DNA of 64,000 bases from Ostrinia nubilalis. Taxonomy: Eukaryota; Arthropoda; Insecta; Lepidoptera; Crambidae. The notes below the pieces were generated by a model. The model had not been told where the DNA came from, made no database searches, and saw only the letters and a list, made by a program, of their open reading frames with translations. This document shows positions 12,159 through 46,102 of this stretch, piece by piece; the first letter of the stretch is position 1; every line of letters begins with the position of its first letter. The DNA lies in assembly GCF_963855985.1 (NCBI RefSeq), contig NC_087092.1, forward strand, positions 11,346,001-11,410,000. The letters are read 5' to 3'. Both the position numbers and the translations under genes were made by a program.

Positions 12159-13228
12159 GTCGCAGTCTTTTGTCAGCAGTCGAACCTAAGCTTGTAGCTT
12201 TCATTCAGGTCGACGCATCGTCGTGAGCTCTGATAATTCCCAGAACAGAGAACCTTAATTAAACTGTTGGCGTCAATTATAATCTTAATATTTATAATAT
12301 TGGTGAGTAAATTTTCTGAACATACTGTAACCCATAAAATGAATGTTGAAATATAGAGGTACCTACCTATCGTGTCGTCGTATCGTATTTCCTATTTCCA
12401 TTAACCCTTCATGGTCGGAAATCTGAGCTATGTTTAAATTTTAAGCTACAGGTTTATAAATAGTAATTGTCACGAATATTTCAATCCATTATTCTACGTT
12501 TTAACCACGTAACATAAACATCGGAGCAATTTTAACTAACCACTTATTTGATCAAGCCGAAACTTGTTTAAATATTTCAGAGCGATCAATCATGAGCGCA
12601 CTAATTGAAACGATAGCTACAAATAATTAGCATAATTCCTCGTAATGAGTTGAGCCATCGCCGGTAATCGCAACATTAATCAATTCGGGCCAATCCTGAC
12701 CCGAGGCGCCAAACGTTTCTATGGCGTCACTAATTCAAATTATTTTTACTAGAGTGACCTCGCGTAAATAGTTTTTTTTAGTTTGTGTTATCTTTTATAA
12801 TAATAAGGCTTAAAAATAACGGCCATATTGATAAAAACAGTTGAACGAGATCGTAAAACATTTGTGAAAGCTATACGCTCTACTACTTCATAACAAATAT
12901 TTGCAAATTATCATACACGAATACACCAAAGCGGCAAAAAGCAAATTCTTCATTCAGCGTTTTTGTCGTGAAAAAGTTGTCGACCCCTGATTGTGGGCGG
13001 GCGGCAGAAGCGGGCAACCCGCCAAATGCAAATTTGTCTCGTCCGCGCCCAACCAACTTTTGACTTGACGTTTAATTACTTGGAAAAACATACGTCGCAA
13101 CCTCTGCGACCCTGGCCTTGCAATTGGTATAATTATTTTTGAGCTTTTTTTCGCTTTAAATTGTATATTTTACAGCCAATTTTGAACCGAATTCAACTAT
13201 TTAATAAAAACATTGTATTATTTGTATA
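12159..13228. other. No gene seen
   Basis: AT-rich; a GC-richer stretch at 12660-12730 and 12985-13055 shows no long frame or known motif. Confidence 0.4.
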
Positions 13229-13260
13229 CTAGCTTTTGCTCACGACTTCGTCTGCGTATC
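13229..13260 (-). mobile_element. Helitron 3' terminus, fragment
   Basis: On minus the sequence ends GACGAAGTCGTGAGCAAAAG-CTAG with a T outside (A at 13228 on plus), the typical lepidopteran short-Helitron 3' end. The 5' TC end is not found. Confidence 0.6.
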
Positions 13261-13326
13261 TTTCAATCACCTTTTTCAATATTACCAAATACTTCTGCTT
13301 CGTAATACAATGAACCTCACAAAGTT

Positions 13327-13436
13327 AACAGGCGCTGGATGGAGGTCGCTACCAACCGGGCATATGGAAATCATTAGAGGAGGCCTTATGTTCAGCAATG
13401 GACGTCCTGTGGCTAAAATGATGATGATGATGATTA
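13327..13436 (+). mobile_element. RTE-type LINE 3' end with (ATG)n tail
   Basis: Degraded C-terminal codons equivalent to RWxxVATNR..W..LGEAYVQQWTS, ending in ATGATGATGATGATG. The same end appears at 11436-11520, 19231-19380, 45588-45628 and 46103-46225. Confidence 0.8.
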
Positions 13437-15299
13437 ATGTAAAAAGCTTTTTTAACATGCTACAGTAAAATTAAATATGTAAGCACCAAAATTTTAAGTG
13501 TGCCAAATAAATGTATTTTCTTTCTTTCTAAATGTTACATGCTGAATAAAGTAATTATATTATATTCTTAAAACCATTTATTGTCAAATTCACAGGTTAG
13601 AATACGCTTCGTCCGCTGTGTGTGAGTAAAGTCGCGATGCGTTCCTTTGTTTTTTCTCTACTATTTCACATTCTATGGGTGGATGTCGTTTGAAACATTT
13701 CACTGACTTGTCTGCTCTAAAATTAGTTGTTGTCAGGACATTACCTTGCCTTAGTCTAAAACTACAACTAAGTTCATCAGAGAATTGGATTTAGGACAGA
13801 TTACATTAATAATCCGGCACACATAAAGTGCCACTTGTGGTCTAAACTGAATAAATATTTTTGATTTTGATTAAAGATTTAGTTTTAGGCATTTAATAAA
13901 TTGTAGATTATAATTTTACACGTCCTGTACTCATAGATGTAGATCTTTGCAATTAAATTTCAAAATTCAAATTAGCAATGGAAATTGTTACTGAATTAAT
14001 TAGGTACCTACTTGAAATAATTTTGAGACAATTTCATAGTTAGACTTATCTTATAGTATATTTTAGTGCAATACTTTCATGAACTTTAAATCTAACCTCC
14101 CAAGCTGCAAAAGCATAAATCGTGTCTTTCTTTCACTCCACTTCACTAGGAACTTTTTCACAGACACATACGAAAGCACATCAAGCTTAACACTGTAGCA
14201 TCTTAAATGGTTGTGATACGGGCTATTTTGCAACAAAAGTGTACAGCTTTATGGTCTGTCGTCCGTACAAGTGGAAGCTATAGCATTGTTAAATCGAACT
14301 TTAATAGAACTCCTTATCGGAACGTACGAGTGCCGGGGAGTGATTTCACTCTGCAATGGAACCGGTCATTAGTCGTTAGAAGTACCACTAAGTATGGTAG
14401 AAAAGAAATCATGTATTTCCTTGATATCATGGAATCAATCAAGAGATACAATGCTTTTGTCATACAACAAATTATGGGATACATCGCTTTATCGGGCCAG
14501 TTCGACCCCTTTATAGTTAAAATCTTAAAGCATACAAAATTAAATTTTTAGTAGAATTTAAAAAGTGTATCATTTTAATAAAAATTGTTGTTAGTAAACA
14601 AAATAATGTTTCTCATTTGTATAAATAGTAGTATATTTCGTTGTAATTACATTAGTTCCTATTGTAATATTCCTAAAAAATTTTAAACATTTGTGATGAA
14701 AATTGGGTTTTCTGAATTCTCTATACAAAAGATTTTGTTTAACAACGGCTGATTAGACGTAATTTCAAGGAATTACACGAGTCATGTACCTACTTGGCGT
14801 AATCGGAAACTAAAAGAAAACGAAAAATGATCAAAGGAGGTTCAGAGCTTAGTTATTTTTGTAAAAAGGCTTTCCATTAGTTGGCTACCTACAGAAAACT
14901 AGGAAAGCCATTTAATTCCTGAAATTTTTGATCACAATAATACGGATACAAGTTGTTCTTTTTAACCTGTTAATATGAGTTATCCAATTTTATTTCAAAT
15001 CACAACAGATTGAGTCACTTCTAATTTCAGGGAGTAGGTACCTATCTAATAACATTACGAAAAATTACGGGAAAGGTGAGTCTCTTCTGTGAAATTTCGA
15101 CGAAAATCTCCCTTATTTAAAAATATCCCTTAGTTTTAGAATTAACTAACCAAGTGGACCGCAACTAAATATAGGTGTCCGTTTTTCTTATCCATTATTT
15201 TATTTTTTTACCCATTATTTTACACGCAGCAATCCCTATTTCTGGCATTTTGTTTGTCACCGAAGCAGAATCGGATCTCCTTTGGGAACTGTGCATTTC
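13437..15299. other. No gene seen; LINE tail remnants
   Basis: 13475-13540 (AAATAAATG then CTTTCTTTCT) and 13825-13875 (CTGAATAAATATTTTTGATT) look like LINE 3' tails. The 114-codon plus frame at 14207-14551 has no recognised motif. Confidence 0.45.
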
Positions 15300-15302
15300 T
15301 TA

Positions 15303-15420
15303 GGCTGAGTTGCACAATCTTACTTTAACTTTAACAAACCTCGAAAATCTGTCAAACTCCGTACAAAAAGTACCGGTTATTGTTATTGTTGCGGTTAAAG
15401 TAAGTTGATGCAACTCAGCC
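15303..15420. mobile_element. Harbinger-like 118-bp element, copy 2
   Basis: GGCTGAGTTGCACAATCTTA at the left and its near complement at the right, flanked by TTA at 15300-15302 and 15421-15423. Non-coding. Confidence 0.88.
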
Positions 15421-16264
15421 TTAGGGTTAAAGTAATAGTGCTTATATTTTTATCCAGCGCGCTGTATTTTTTATTCAGACCTGCTCAGCCGGAGCTTTAC
15501 AAAAACGAATGGAATAAGAAGACTGGTAATCTAGAATGAAAATGAATACTAAATAAGCTTATACAAATATAACCACGTAGAGACAACATCAGAATATACA
15601 TTAAATATTGATAGAAAATGGCCGCTAGGAAACTAAATAGACATACCTAATATCGCAGTATTTATCTAGACGTGTAGTCCATGTGCTTCGAACCTATCTA
15701 ATAAAATGATCCACCGCATTCTATATGTATGTTGATAATTTAAAATGCAAAAGTTAAGCTTTCTTTCGAAACACAATATCTTGATTTGAAATTATAAGTC
15801 CTAAATCTTGCTTTAGAAGAGTCATTTATAACATCACAATTGGATGTAACTCACATCCAGTTGTATCGAAGATTAAGTCATAAAACGGTTGTAAAGTCCA
15901 CTCCAGTGTAGCGTTTATATCATCAATCTAAACTGATCTTTAGCCTGGTCTCCGGATATAGGGGTCATGAGTCGTGCCCGCCATAGCCATAGCGACATGT
16001 GAGATAACGGCAATTCACCCCACAAACAGTCGTCTGCGGCCTTTCACCCCGGGTAACAACACTAGCGAATTTTTGACACTTTTTCAAACAACTCTAACGA
16101 AGGTGTGAAACAAAAAGCTGGAAACTAGTGACGAGTTTTTCACAGAGGAACTGTATATTTAGAACTGGATAGTGTGTTTTCAAAGTGCAGAAATTCAGTT
16201 ACTACATTTCAAAACTACTGTTTTTTTATTTTAGATTTTACACCGCAATATTAGCTTGCTCTAT
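15421..16264. other. No gene seen
   Basis: AT-rich without boundaries or frames worth naming. Confidence 0.4.
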
Positions 16265-17829
16265 GATAGGTACCTGGGTACTTCTCATTTACACTCAAAT
16301 TTGATGGTCACACAATAATAGTTCATAAACGGTATAAGTTAGAACAATAACTTTGAAATCAGATGATGAAATATCTATTTAGCTACATACAAAATAAATT
16401 TTATCGTAATAGAAGCAGAAATAATATGAAAAAATCACATGAAACGATAAAAAACGGGGTCATTTTTCGCGTTCTCATCGTGTCACACCTTCGGTTGCAA
16501 TGAAACATTTGGTTACTGCATTCACAATTTTCATTCAATTTGTGTGTAGCATATACTAAAATCATCGTTATTAAATATACTTTCCACACAATAGTCAAAA
16601 AAATATCTTCTTATAATTATTTTGAATTGAGAAAGCGAAATACGTTGGTCACACGATTTTAGGTACGTAAAATTTTGAGTAATAATAAAGATTGCCGTTA
16701 AACCGAACACCAGCAACCAATCACAGCGTTCTATTCGGTTAACGTCAGTCGCGCTTCGACCATTGGGGAGGTGAGATAGGTCGATCGTCACTCCGCGAAA
16801 AAAATACGTAACTTTTTGTGATTATCCATAGACATACCGTCGCTTGCTTGAACAATATTTTCTACCTCTAAAATTTAAACAATTTAATTGAAACTTTGCC
16901 ATTAAAAACTTAACATGTTAGACTTATTTGTGTAGTATTCGACTTGAACCGTTAAATTCAAATTTAAGGATAATTCATAAAAAACTAAAATTTTCGTCAC
17001 CTTCGTGGCATCACCTTCGTGGTGTTTTATACACGAAGGTGATTTTAGGCCACGAAAGTGATTTCTTGCTTTGGTTTATTTTCAAATATAGTGACTGGTG
17101 TTCATGTTTTTATAATATTATAATAACTAATAAATTATACGTGGTGCCTAAGTAGAGTTCAGTACATCAATAAAAATATTAGAGCCTCGTATTTTTGTTG
17201 TCTGTCTGTATGACTGTATGTATGTCTGTATATGTGACTGTGTATCTGTTGGTAAGATAAATTTAATCTGAAGTTTGAGTTAAAAGTTGTACAACAAAAA
17301 TACGAGGCCCTCTGGCCTAAATAAAAAATATATTTTTGTTGAGGGACTAATAATCAGTTAGTTCTTTTTTTATTGAGGTACTGATAATCCGTGTTTTGCT
17401 TCTTTAGCATTTCAGAATGCCACCAGTGTCACCCTTAAAACCAATTGCGTAGAATCTTGTAACTTAGTAGGTGACGTAATCGGTAAAATTGTATCTTATA
17501 TTTAAGTAGGTATCTATTAATATTATGTTATTGCTATTTATCTATGAAAATAAGACAAAATATATGTTTTATAAACACTTAAGAGTCATTTACAGTAGTA
17601 AAGTTTGAAAAAATTATTGCTGTGAAGTACAGAATCACTTTCGTGGCATCAAAAAATTCAAAACGTTAAAGCTTCTAAACGAGACTCACTATTTGACTGA
17701 TTTACTGAGAATACAATCTTCACATCAAGCGCTACAATTTTTGTCTACAAAAAGTTGAAATAAGTTAGAAATAAAATTCGCCACGAAGGTGACGATGAGA
17801 ACCGTGGCGATGAGAAGTACCCACCTATT
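16265..17829. mobile_element. Candidate ~1.56-kb element with short inverted ends and iterated CACCTTCGTGG motif
   Basis: Both ends read inward ATAGGT-(ACCT)-GGGTACTTCTCAT. Inside, the motif CACCTTCGTGGC or its complement recurs at about 16484, 16996, 17010, 17032, 17049, 17637 and 17780, and GTTCTCATCG occurs at 16471 and, inverted, near 17795. No transposase gene is readable. Repeated subterminal motifs are usual for hAT, CACTA and P elements; the class is open. Confidence 0.5.
17183..17308. mobile_element. ~125-bp element with 20-bp inverted ends, nested
   Basis: GAGCCTCGTATTTTTGTTGT and its complement (one mismatch) enclose GTCTGTATGT-type repeats. It lies inside 16265-17829. Confidence 0.8.
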
Positions 17830-19230
17830 AGGAAATTAGTCAAAGAGTTAACCTAACTGTAAGGTTACGTTTTTTACGATGCGGCATTTCATCAGCAAAT
17901 TAAACAGTCTGTGCTCCAGACCAGAACGCTGTACCTAGTATAAGAAGGACGTCAATCGTATTTAGACCAAGTATCTGCGTCAAATAGGTACTATGCATTA
18001 CAAAAATTGATGATAATGATTAAGTTGGTATCAAAAGTTACTAAAAATAAATTGAAAAGGCTAAGAATATCATGAAGTTATCCCAACGAACTCGTAGCAA
18101 CCACGCAATTACTTAGTTAAGAAACGATTGTAATTGAACCTGCTCTTATATTTGGCACCCCCGATAATTCTGATGACGTCATCATTAAAACTACGTCAAA
18201 CTAAGATTCCATCTACTCCATTATCTCCACAATGGAGCAGCGAATGCAGCAGCGTGGCAGCGTTAAGACAATTCCCGCTCGAACAAATTGGATTGTATTT
18301 CCGTACTGGCATTTGCTTAGCTTTCGCAACGCTAAACGGTTTGAATTCTGATGCTGTAGATGCTATCTGAAGGAAGCTGGGAATGTACCGGGAGTTTGCA
18401 CACAACTAGATTTTTTGAAACTGGGGAATATTCTGTTTTCAACGATCAATGGTTCACCATTGCTTTTTGAAAATAGCCACCACCATCATTGCTTTTTTAA
18501 ATATCTGAAGATACCTATATCCACAAAAAAGCAATTGTAATCAATAATCACACAACGATTATTTTTACCAGAGGAACACTGTCATCAGGATTATTTCCAA
18601 AGGTCCTCATGTCATCATTCTCGCATATTTTGCTATAGGTATGCTATTATTTTCGTGTATAACTCGCTAGCTAAATTATGCATAAACGCTATGCTAAAGG
18701 TTGTATAATAAAACTAATAATTTTTTAAAGTTTAAATTAATTCATCTGATTATTCTAGTGTCTTTTGATGGTGGTGAAAACGGTCACAATTAATCCCTAA
18801 TTTTTAAGTGATCCCTATGGTAACACAAAACAGGAACTTTGTTTTCAAAGGGGTCACTTAAAATTTGCATGTGAAAATGGGCATTTGTTATTTTAATATC
18901 AAATGCTGCACATTTTATTGACACTTTCTTACTTACATTTTATCAAACTTACACTATTGTCTCATTCTCTTGGCGCGAACTGTGCTCTTCAGGAAGGATT
19001 TTGCCTCAAAAAATAAAACATCGTCCAAGTTGCGGGAATCAGCTAAGTAGTGACTAAGATTAATGACTAGTGCCAGTGATATAAACCGGCGTAAACTTTA
19101 ACGTGGCGCTCTAAACGTGGATTAATTCCTTTTAAGGTATTAAATATTTACGGTGATTGGCGACCTATCCATTTGGGTTTCTAAAAACGATAAAATGTTA
19201 TTATTAGGGTGTTTGAAGGCTTACCTCAGT
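17830..19230. other. No gene seen
   Basis: Frames at 18134-18405 on both strands have no known motif and look like an old repeat. Confidence 0.4.
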
Positions 19231-19380
19231 TCATCATCATCATCATTTCATAGGACGTCCACTGCTGTACATAGGCCACCCCCAGTGATTTCCATGTTGA
19301 TCGATTGGTAGCGGCCTGCGTCCAGCGCCTTCCTGCTAGCTTTATGATGTCGTCGGTCCACCTTGTGGGTGGAGGTCCGT
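19231..19380 (-). mobile_element. RTE-type LINE 3' end (minus)
   Basis: On minus: RPPPTRWTDDIIKLAGRRWT, then QAATNRSTWKSLGVAYVQQW, TS and a (TGA)n tail. This is the conserved RTE C terminus, the best-kept copy in the window. Its far edge abuts the element at 19382. Confidence 0.88.
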
Positions 19381-19381
19381 A

Positions 19382-19500
19382 CCTCAGTTGCATTAGGTAC
19401 CTTAACTTTGACCATATTTAACTACATTTAATCGATGTTTTTGTATGGAGTTTGACAGATTTTGTAATACATAGTTAAAGTAAGATGATGCAACCTAGGC
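19382..19500. mobile_element. Harbinger-like short element, copy 4
   Basis: CCTCAGTTGCATTAGGTACC at the left, GTTAAAGTAAGATGATGCAA-CCTAGGC at the right, TTA following. Inserted beside an RTE tail. Confidence 0.7.
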
Positions 19501-20160
19501 TTAAATAATATATGGAGTAATAAAGGCTAGTTCGAAAGCGATGTGATACGCAAAACGCGATTCAAAATTGGCATTAGTTAAAAGGCTATGTGTACGAGTA
19601 TATTTAATAAAAGCATTAAAACTAGCAGATTACTTTTATTATTGAGGACCGTCATCTTCTGACGGTTTGTCAAACATATTTGTGTTACAAGTTACCCACT
19701 TTAAATACTTATTGTATACTCTGTGATGTTTCTTACATCCGTGACCTCTATTTGCCTCCGGTAACCGTCGAGGGAAGCGAGTGATTGATGCTGCAGGGTC
19801 CAGAGGCTTGGGGCAACTACAATTTATGTCCTCATGTTGTGTACCTACACAGATTTTGTGCTACTTAACAACTCATTCTAAGAAAGTTGAACGACTCACG
19901 ATATTGTGTAGGTAAGAATAAGACGATATTGTAGTAAATGACATGTTTTATTTTAAATAATTTAATGATTTTTGTTAGTTGCATTACGTTTCCTCTGTTT
20001 TGATCTCGCAAACCATTTCTCCATCTTCATCAATATAGTGATACACAACATCCTTCTATCATATTATTTTCGGAGCCGACATTGCATAATATTATGCTCC
20101 AATTCAAGCGGATTCTATGATTACCATTGTTATACTTACCTATTTAAACATAATACCCCC
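19501..20160. other. No gene seen
   Basis: AT-rich, nothing recognised. Confidence 0.4.
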
Positions 20161-20418
20161 TTATTAATAAAAGCACAGATAAAAGTTACACCCTACTTGG
20201 ACTCTGCCCCCCTAGACAAAACGCACTTTTTGATCGAATCGAAAATTGAATCCGTCAAAACTCCATACAAAAAAGGGACTTTTCGACCACTTTTCGACTG
20301 GTTTGCGATTATAATTTGCACTTTGTCTAGACCCACTGGTCTAGATTGTCATTTACGAGTAGGTTGGAAATGTCATTTTAATCCAATGTTCATCCCGGGT
20401 GTAACTTTTTATTAATAA
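20161..20418. mobile_element. 258-bp inverted-repeat element ending TTATTAATA
   Basis: The right end GGGTGTAACTTTTTATTAAT-AA mirrors the left TTATTAATAA...AAAGTTACACCC, where 11 extra bases interrupt the repeat. A right-end relic is at 4748-4772. The ORF across it is not a protein gene. Confidence 0.6.
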
Positions 20419-22337
20419 GGGAGATAGAGTCAGACAGAGTTTATTAATAAGGGACGCACGATGCATTGCGGTCGTGGTACGACTCCGGAGTGGTGTCGCT
20501 GCGTCGTGTTCTTACTTTACATGTAAAAATATCTATCATCGCACGCGAGCGGTGCGGTGCCGCGCCTCGCGTTACGGCGAAATTTTTACTAATAGCGAAT
20601 CGATAAAAGTTCAGCCGCTGAATATTCTCATTCACAACTCAGTGTATTTGATTGACAAACACTACCGCCTCGTTTAGAACTGAATCCAAGTTAGTTTGAT
20701 GTACTCGATATCAGCGGAACGCGGAACGACGAGCGGTGCAATGCGCGGAAGAGACAAAGGCAACTCGTTGATAAAAGTCGGATCCTGACTACTGAGATTT
20801 CTGACAGAAATTAGTTTCAGCAATATTGCGCGTCTAATCATTTTGTTGTAAAATACTTAGCACCCAGTAGGTACAGTAAAAGTCACAGTGTTTATCTTGA
20901 TAAGCTGTCGTCTATGCAGTGAGAAATCTGAAGGTTTTATTGACATTTAACTTTGGGTAATCGACAATAAAATTATTATGTCACCATCTTTCTGCGGTGA
21001 TACAAGGCCGTGCATCATTTTCTTGTTCCTAGAGCGTTACTTTCTTGTCCATTTGGTTTTAGTACATTTTTTGCTCCCGCTGTTACTGAGACGGCACCCT
21101 TAGTTCAAGCTTCAAACTGTAACTAAATAACTCAATTGCGCCTCGGTTGTTTACCTCGGTAGTTGTTTTATGTAAAATTCTTGGCAAACCCAAGCATTTG
21201 AAACTTTGTTACCATGGTTTGTACTGTTATTAAAAATATTATTGTTTCTTTTGAATAAATTACCATTAAATCATACATTCGTGGAATTTGTTTGGTAAAA
21301 TTATAATTTGTTTATTTGTTGAAATTCTTCTTTTTCTAATAACAGGTTTTAATTATGTAGGAGAATGTGGATATTTTTGAAATAATTTACCATAATATTC
21401 CAGTTTGGATATTTTATTGAAGATGTAGGTACAATTAACTTATTGAAAGAAATGTTAGAAGATATTTACAAGGGATTGTAGGTAACATTAAGATTTAGGT
21501 AATACTTTTAAAATTGATTTAGTGTAAATATAGGTATTATAATTAAAACTTTTAAAACATAATTAAATATCAGAATCCATAGGTAAAGATGCAATTACAA
21601 AAATAATGAAAAATATCACAAAAGAAGTAGAAAAAAGTTCTTTCTACCCAATAAAAATATAAATATATTTTGAATTGATTCATAATAAATTAATGTTAAT
21701 TACTATAAAATTATTGCCCTAATCAAAAATTTAACTACGCCTTATGAATGTGCACAACATTTAACAGTGATTAAAATTATCTATCAACTATTGAATTAGT
21801 CCTAAACAAATAAAATATCTTAACTTCAAAATGTAACTTATAGAACTCTTATAATAAAAACTTAACTATTATTGAAAATTTTTGATATGCTTGATATTCT
21901 TGTTGACATACAAGTTGCTAAAATATTATCCAAGTTTTTTTTTTACAATTTTTTTTTGTGTTTTATAACAGTTGTAAATCTTGCTGATTGCACCTTTTTT
22001 ATACAGGCAATTAAGGAAATGGATAGGTATTTTAATAATTAACAGATTAAGCAACTTGTATACATCAAACCTAGCAGCGAGTGCTCATAATCAAGTAAGG
22101 TGTTATTCACTATTACACATTACATACAAAGGGAGTTATTCACATACGCGTACGCGTCTAAAGTACTTTAAACTGGGTTATAAAAACATATAAACATTCG
22201 TTGATTGAAATTTGGATTGGAAGCAAATTCCTAGTAAAAGAACTTCGCCTTAAATCGAGTTTAAAAGTGCATCTTGACTTAACTAAAACCAGTAGTTAGC
22301 ACGAACTAATCACCCGTGTCGTATGATATCGTGTCGT
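20419..22337. other. No gene seen
   Basis: 20440-20760 is somewhat GC-rich with short frames on both strands; the remainder is very AT-rich. Confidence 0.4.
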
Positions 22338-22389
22338 GAGTTTTGTGTGACAACTAACGTGCATCAATTAGAATTGTCACACAAAACTC
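22338..22389. repeat. 16-bp perfect inverted repeat with 20-base loop
   Basis: GAGTTTTGTGTGACAA and its exact complement at 22374-22389. Could be a minimal element or hairpin RNA; nothing favours either. Confidence 0.6.
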
Positions 22390-23073
22390 GTCAGTGAGTT
22401 ACATTTTCAATTTTGGATAAAGGTGAACGTTCACTCTACTGAGTCGAAGTGTAGAATTTCAGCATCTAGATAGATGGTAATAAACAGACATCATTGATTT
22501 ATGTCTGCTCTTTAAAATTTTGCTACGAGTTAAGATAACTCGTGTGAGCGAAAGAGTATGGTTTATTATCACAGAGGTGTGGTAAAACATCACTAATTTA
22601 TCAGTCAAGAGCGGTGAAAAAGAAGTTGTGTCGCTTAATTAAGTTGTATGTTGTTTGTATTAGTTTTTATAATTAATTTGTAACGTGCGTTGTTTTATTT
22701 TAAACATAAAATAATACCCGTCATCATTCGCTTGCCCATTTTCTCTAGGTGACCTGGTGTTAAAAACTGTTTATTTTTGTCTATAAAAGGTTCCTAATAA
22801 GGGTTTCATTCATTATGTTGGTTGGGAGATAAAGTAGTAGTCTGGTTAGCTTTCTGCTTTTAAAGCTTAATTTTGTAAATTTTCTATAGCAATTTACATA
22901 TTACTTGATAATACTGTTAAGTAATCAACATTTCAGATGTGATTTAGCTATATCAGAGCAGAATGAACGTACTTTATGTTGACTTATGAAGGCAGAGCGA
23001 ACATTCGCGAGTTTCGACAGAGTGAACGGTCACCTTTACCGGGTCGTGCCAAGTTAAGGTGTCGAGTCCTGTA
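22390..23073. other. No gene seen
   Basis: AT-rich, nothing recognised. Confidence 0.4.
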
Positions 23074-23179
23074 GGCCTAGGATGCGCGCCACGATAAGCG
23101 GTTATCACGCCATTTTATCGATTTTGCCCATACATTTTGACGTCGATAAAGTATATCACGGCGCGCATCCCAGCCTGGC
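23074..23179. mobile_element. Inverted-repeat element GGATGCGCGCC, copy 1
   Basis: Palindromic ends GGATGCGCGCCACGATA and TATCACGGCGCGCATCC. A second copy in opposite orientation lies at 61618-61722, sharing TATCGATTTTGCCCATACAT-like core. Confidence 0.72.
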
Positions 23180-24506
23180 TGGGCAAGCGTGGCGGCCTCT
23201 GTCTTACGTATTACCTATGGACATTTTATGCTAAATAGGTATTACTTAGACTTATTCAACTAACTCTTCAGTCTTGGACGTTACGTTACTTAAATAGAAT
23301 ACTTCTAAAACCCGCGTCGAATTTATATTAATATCTCTCCGTAGTTTAAACTTATTATTTTCAGTAGAATCAGCATTAATAGGTATCATCACACACATCA
23401 AATTAAAACTTTATAGAATTTGGATAGTCATATACATTTAGATTTTAGACGATAGTGTTATTTCATGTTTTGGATCTAATGTAAATAAGATTTTTATAAC
23501 GATTAAAAGCTATCTTAAATTGTCAATTTTTGTATCTTGAAAGTATGGGTTATACCTAAGGTAATATGGGAAAACCACGTCCACTAACAACGTAAACACA
23601 TGAAAGACACACTGACCAAAACACGACATCTAAAAAGAGAAAGCGAAAAATTTACAACATTCATTCATCTTTTATATTATTATTACATTATACACTTATA
23701 TCTGAACACCTATATCTATATAAAATAATTTATCCTATTAAAAGAAATTATCATCACAAACAGTTAAAATATTAAATCTGTATAATAAACGTTGTATAAA
23801 TATAAAGGTTGCACACAATACTTAATTATATATATAAAAATATATTGCTCAGGGTTCCAGTGGGTCGGTCTTACAAATCAGTGCAATAATGCCAGTGAAA
23901 AACACTATCATGATAACTTGAAAACAACAATAATCTTTGCCTACCATTAAACAAATTTCTAAATCTTTATCTTTCATAAATTTTCAGTTGTTCCCTCTTT
24001 TCTTTCACACAGGTAGGCAACCTAAATAAAGTGTAACGCTTTATACAACGCAATGTAATGTTTTAATATCGAAAACAATTCCTACTTGAGTAGGTACGAT
24101 GAATTAGCTATAAATAAATTTATTCCAGATGCCCTATACTAAGTATATGCTACATGTATACATAAACGATTTAAAAAACTTACTAGCTACGATATGTTTT
24201 ATTGATATGTGTAAATTACTTTGATATGTATTAGATCACAACATGGTGCATGCACCTGGGATGCGCAAAATGCGGCATTACCAACGAATTCAAATACCTA
24301 GAAGCTTAGCGAACGATTCAATCCAATTTATGCCAGGTTTAAATCTGTGTTCCTATTTTAAAATTTAAATTCGATTGTTCATTTGTTTTTGTGAGAATCA
24401 ATAATAAAATGCGATCTTTGTTGCAGAGTACTGGCCATAAATACGAAGTTGCATTGCCTTCGGCATGAAATTAAAAAGTAGTCAAGTTGGTAAATTCGAA
24501 ATGGAT
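23180..24506. other. No gene seen; 3' flank of the sulfotransferase gene
   Basis: AT-rich; may include part of the 3' UTR next to 24550. Confidence 0.4.
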
Positions 24507-24512
24507 TTTATT
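24507..24512 (-). promoter_or_regulatory. Possible polyadenylation signal AATAAA of the sulfotransferase gene
   Basis: AATAAA on the minus strand 38 bases past the stop codon. Such hexamers are frequent in AT-rich DNA, and a later one may be used. Confidence 0.3.
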
Positions 24513-24549
24513 CGCTTTGCTTCTGGGTCTTTAATCGTTTGTTTTATAT

Positions 24550-44777
<20,228 letters not shown>

Positions 44778-44798
44778 GCGGCTCCCATCGATACGTCA

Positions 44799-46102
44799 CT
44801 TCTACATCTAACTTCCCATCACAGTCATTGCTTGATTAAAATTTACAGTGCAGTATGTAAAGTAATATTCGGTTTAGTTTTTCAAGTCCTCTTTTGTGAA
44901 TCTGTAACAAGAGCTAAACAATTAGAGCACCATATTACTTTTCTGAGTTTAATAATAGGTAAAAAAGTAAATATAACGTCATCATACCATATTACATAAG
45001 CCCGTAGACTTCTCCTGAACCTGTAACAAAACATAACCGAAATTAATGAGAGTCATAAATGTAGGTAAAGGTACATCTTCCATAATCTACCGTTTAAGTT
45101 GTAAGTTTATTAATTTCATACAATTGATTACAATACGCCGTTTAAGTACCTTACGTGCTTAAATAGGCTATAACTCTTTCTACGGAGTTAGCCTACTGTA
45201 TCTTGTATGTGCTATGGCTCGCAAAATCGCGGTTTCCAAATTCAGTCCGTGAATGCCACCGTACCTTACCGAGTTTACGAGTCTGCGGCTAGGTAACTTC
45301 ACTTTACACGTTTTCGCCTTTGTTGTTCAGTCAGTGTACTATACAGGTTGCCCTGTACAGGTGTACAGGTATACAGGTCACACTCGCCCTGTTGCTTAAG
45401 ACCGGGTCACCGGTTGAATTTGCGGTCCAACATACAGTGGTCGAACTGAAATTTATGAGGTAACCAAAATGGTGAGAGCTAAGCTGACCCGGCAACGTTT
45501 CGTATAGATTTCAACGGCAAGGTACTTCAGTTTATAACCTATTTTTGCTAGGTTTACCGCTAATGATATGTTTCTATGTATCCGTTCGTTTCAACCAAAT
45601 GACGTCCACTGCTGGACAAATTCTATGTAGGTACCTATTAATTGGCATGAAATTCTTGAACTATACAATTTTAAATTATAATTAGTACACGCAGCTTCAT
45701 GGTAATAGATTTTCCATATTTAGTGATACTAAAGTTGACATTGAATAGATATCTCTCATTCAAGGCAAGGCTTTTACGTCAAAAAATAAATTATTTGCCT
45801 TCACGAGGCTAAGGTAGAGCGTTCTAATGACAATAATAATTGGAAATTACACTTTGATTTTCATTCCAGCTAATAAGCACATCGAACATTCACGAACATT
45901 TGTAGATTTAATTATGAAATTTTATGTACCTACGAAATCATAGAAACAACTCCAAACTCTTAACTCCCACGTAGCTAAGAGTTAAACGAAGGTCGAGTTA
46001 AATTAAACATTTCAGATTTGCATTGCGCCGTAAAAAGAAACTTCCGGCCTCTACTTAATGTGCCATAATAGAAATGTATATGCGGTAGAACTCTTCCTCA
46101 CA
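44799..46102. other. Upstream flank of the sulfotransferase gene; no second gene seen
   Basis: May hold 5' UTR and promoter; no TATA or initiator could be assigned. 45355-45380 has repeated TACAGGT. 45588-45628 is a minus RTE-tail scrap. Confidence 0.4.

Noticed and set aside
14207..14551. 114-codon plus-strand ORF with ATG
   Set aside because: No recognised motif, signal or splice context; length is possible by chance or as an old repeat. A protein search would decide.
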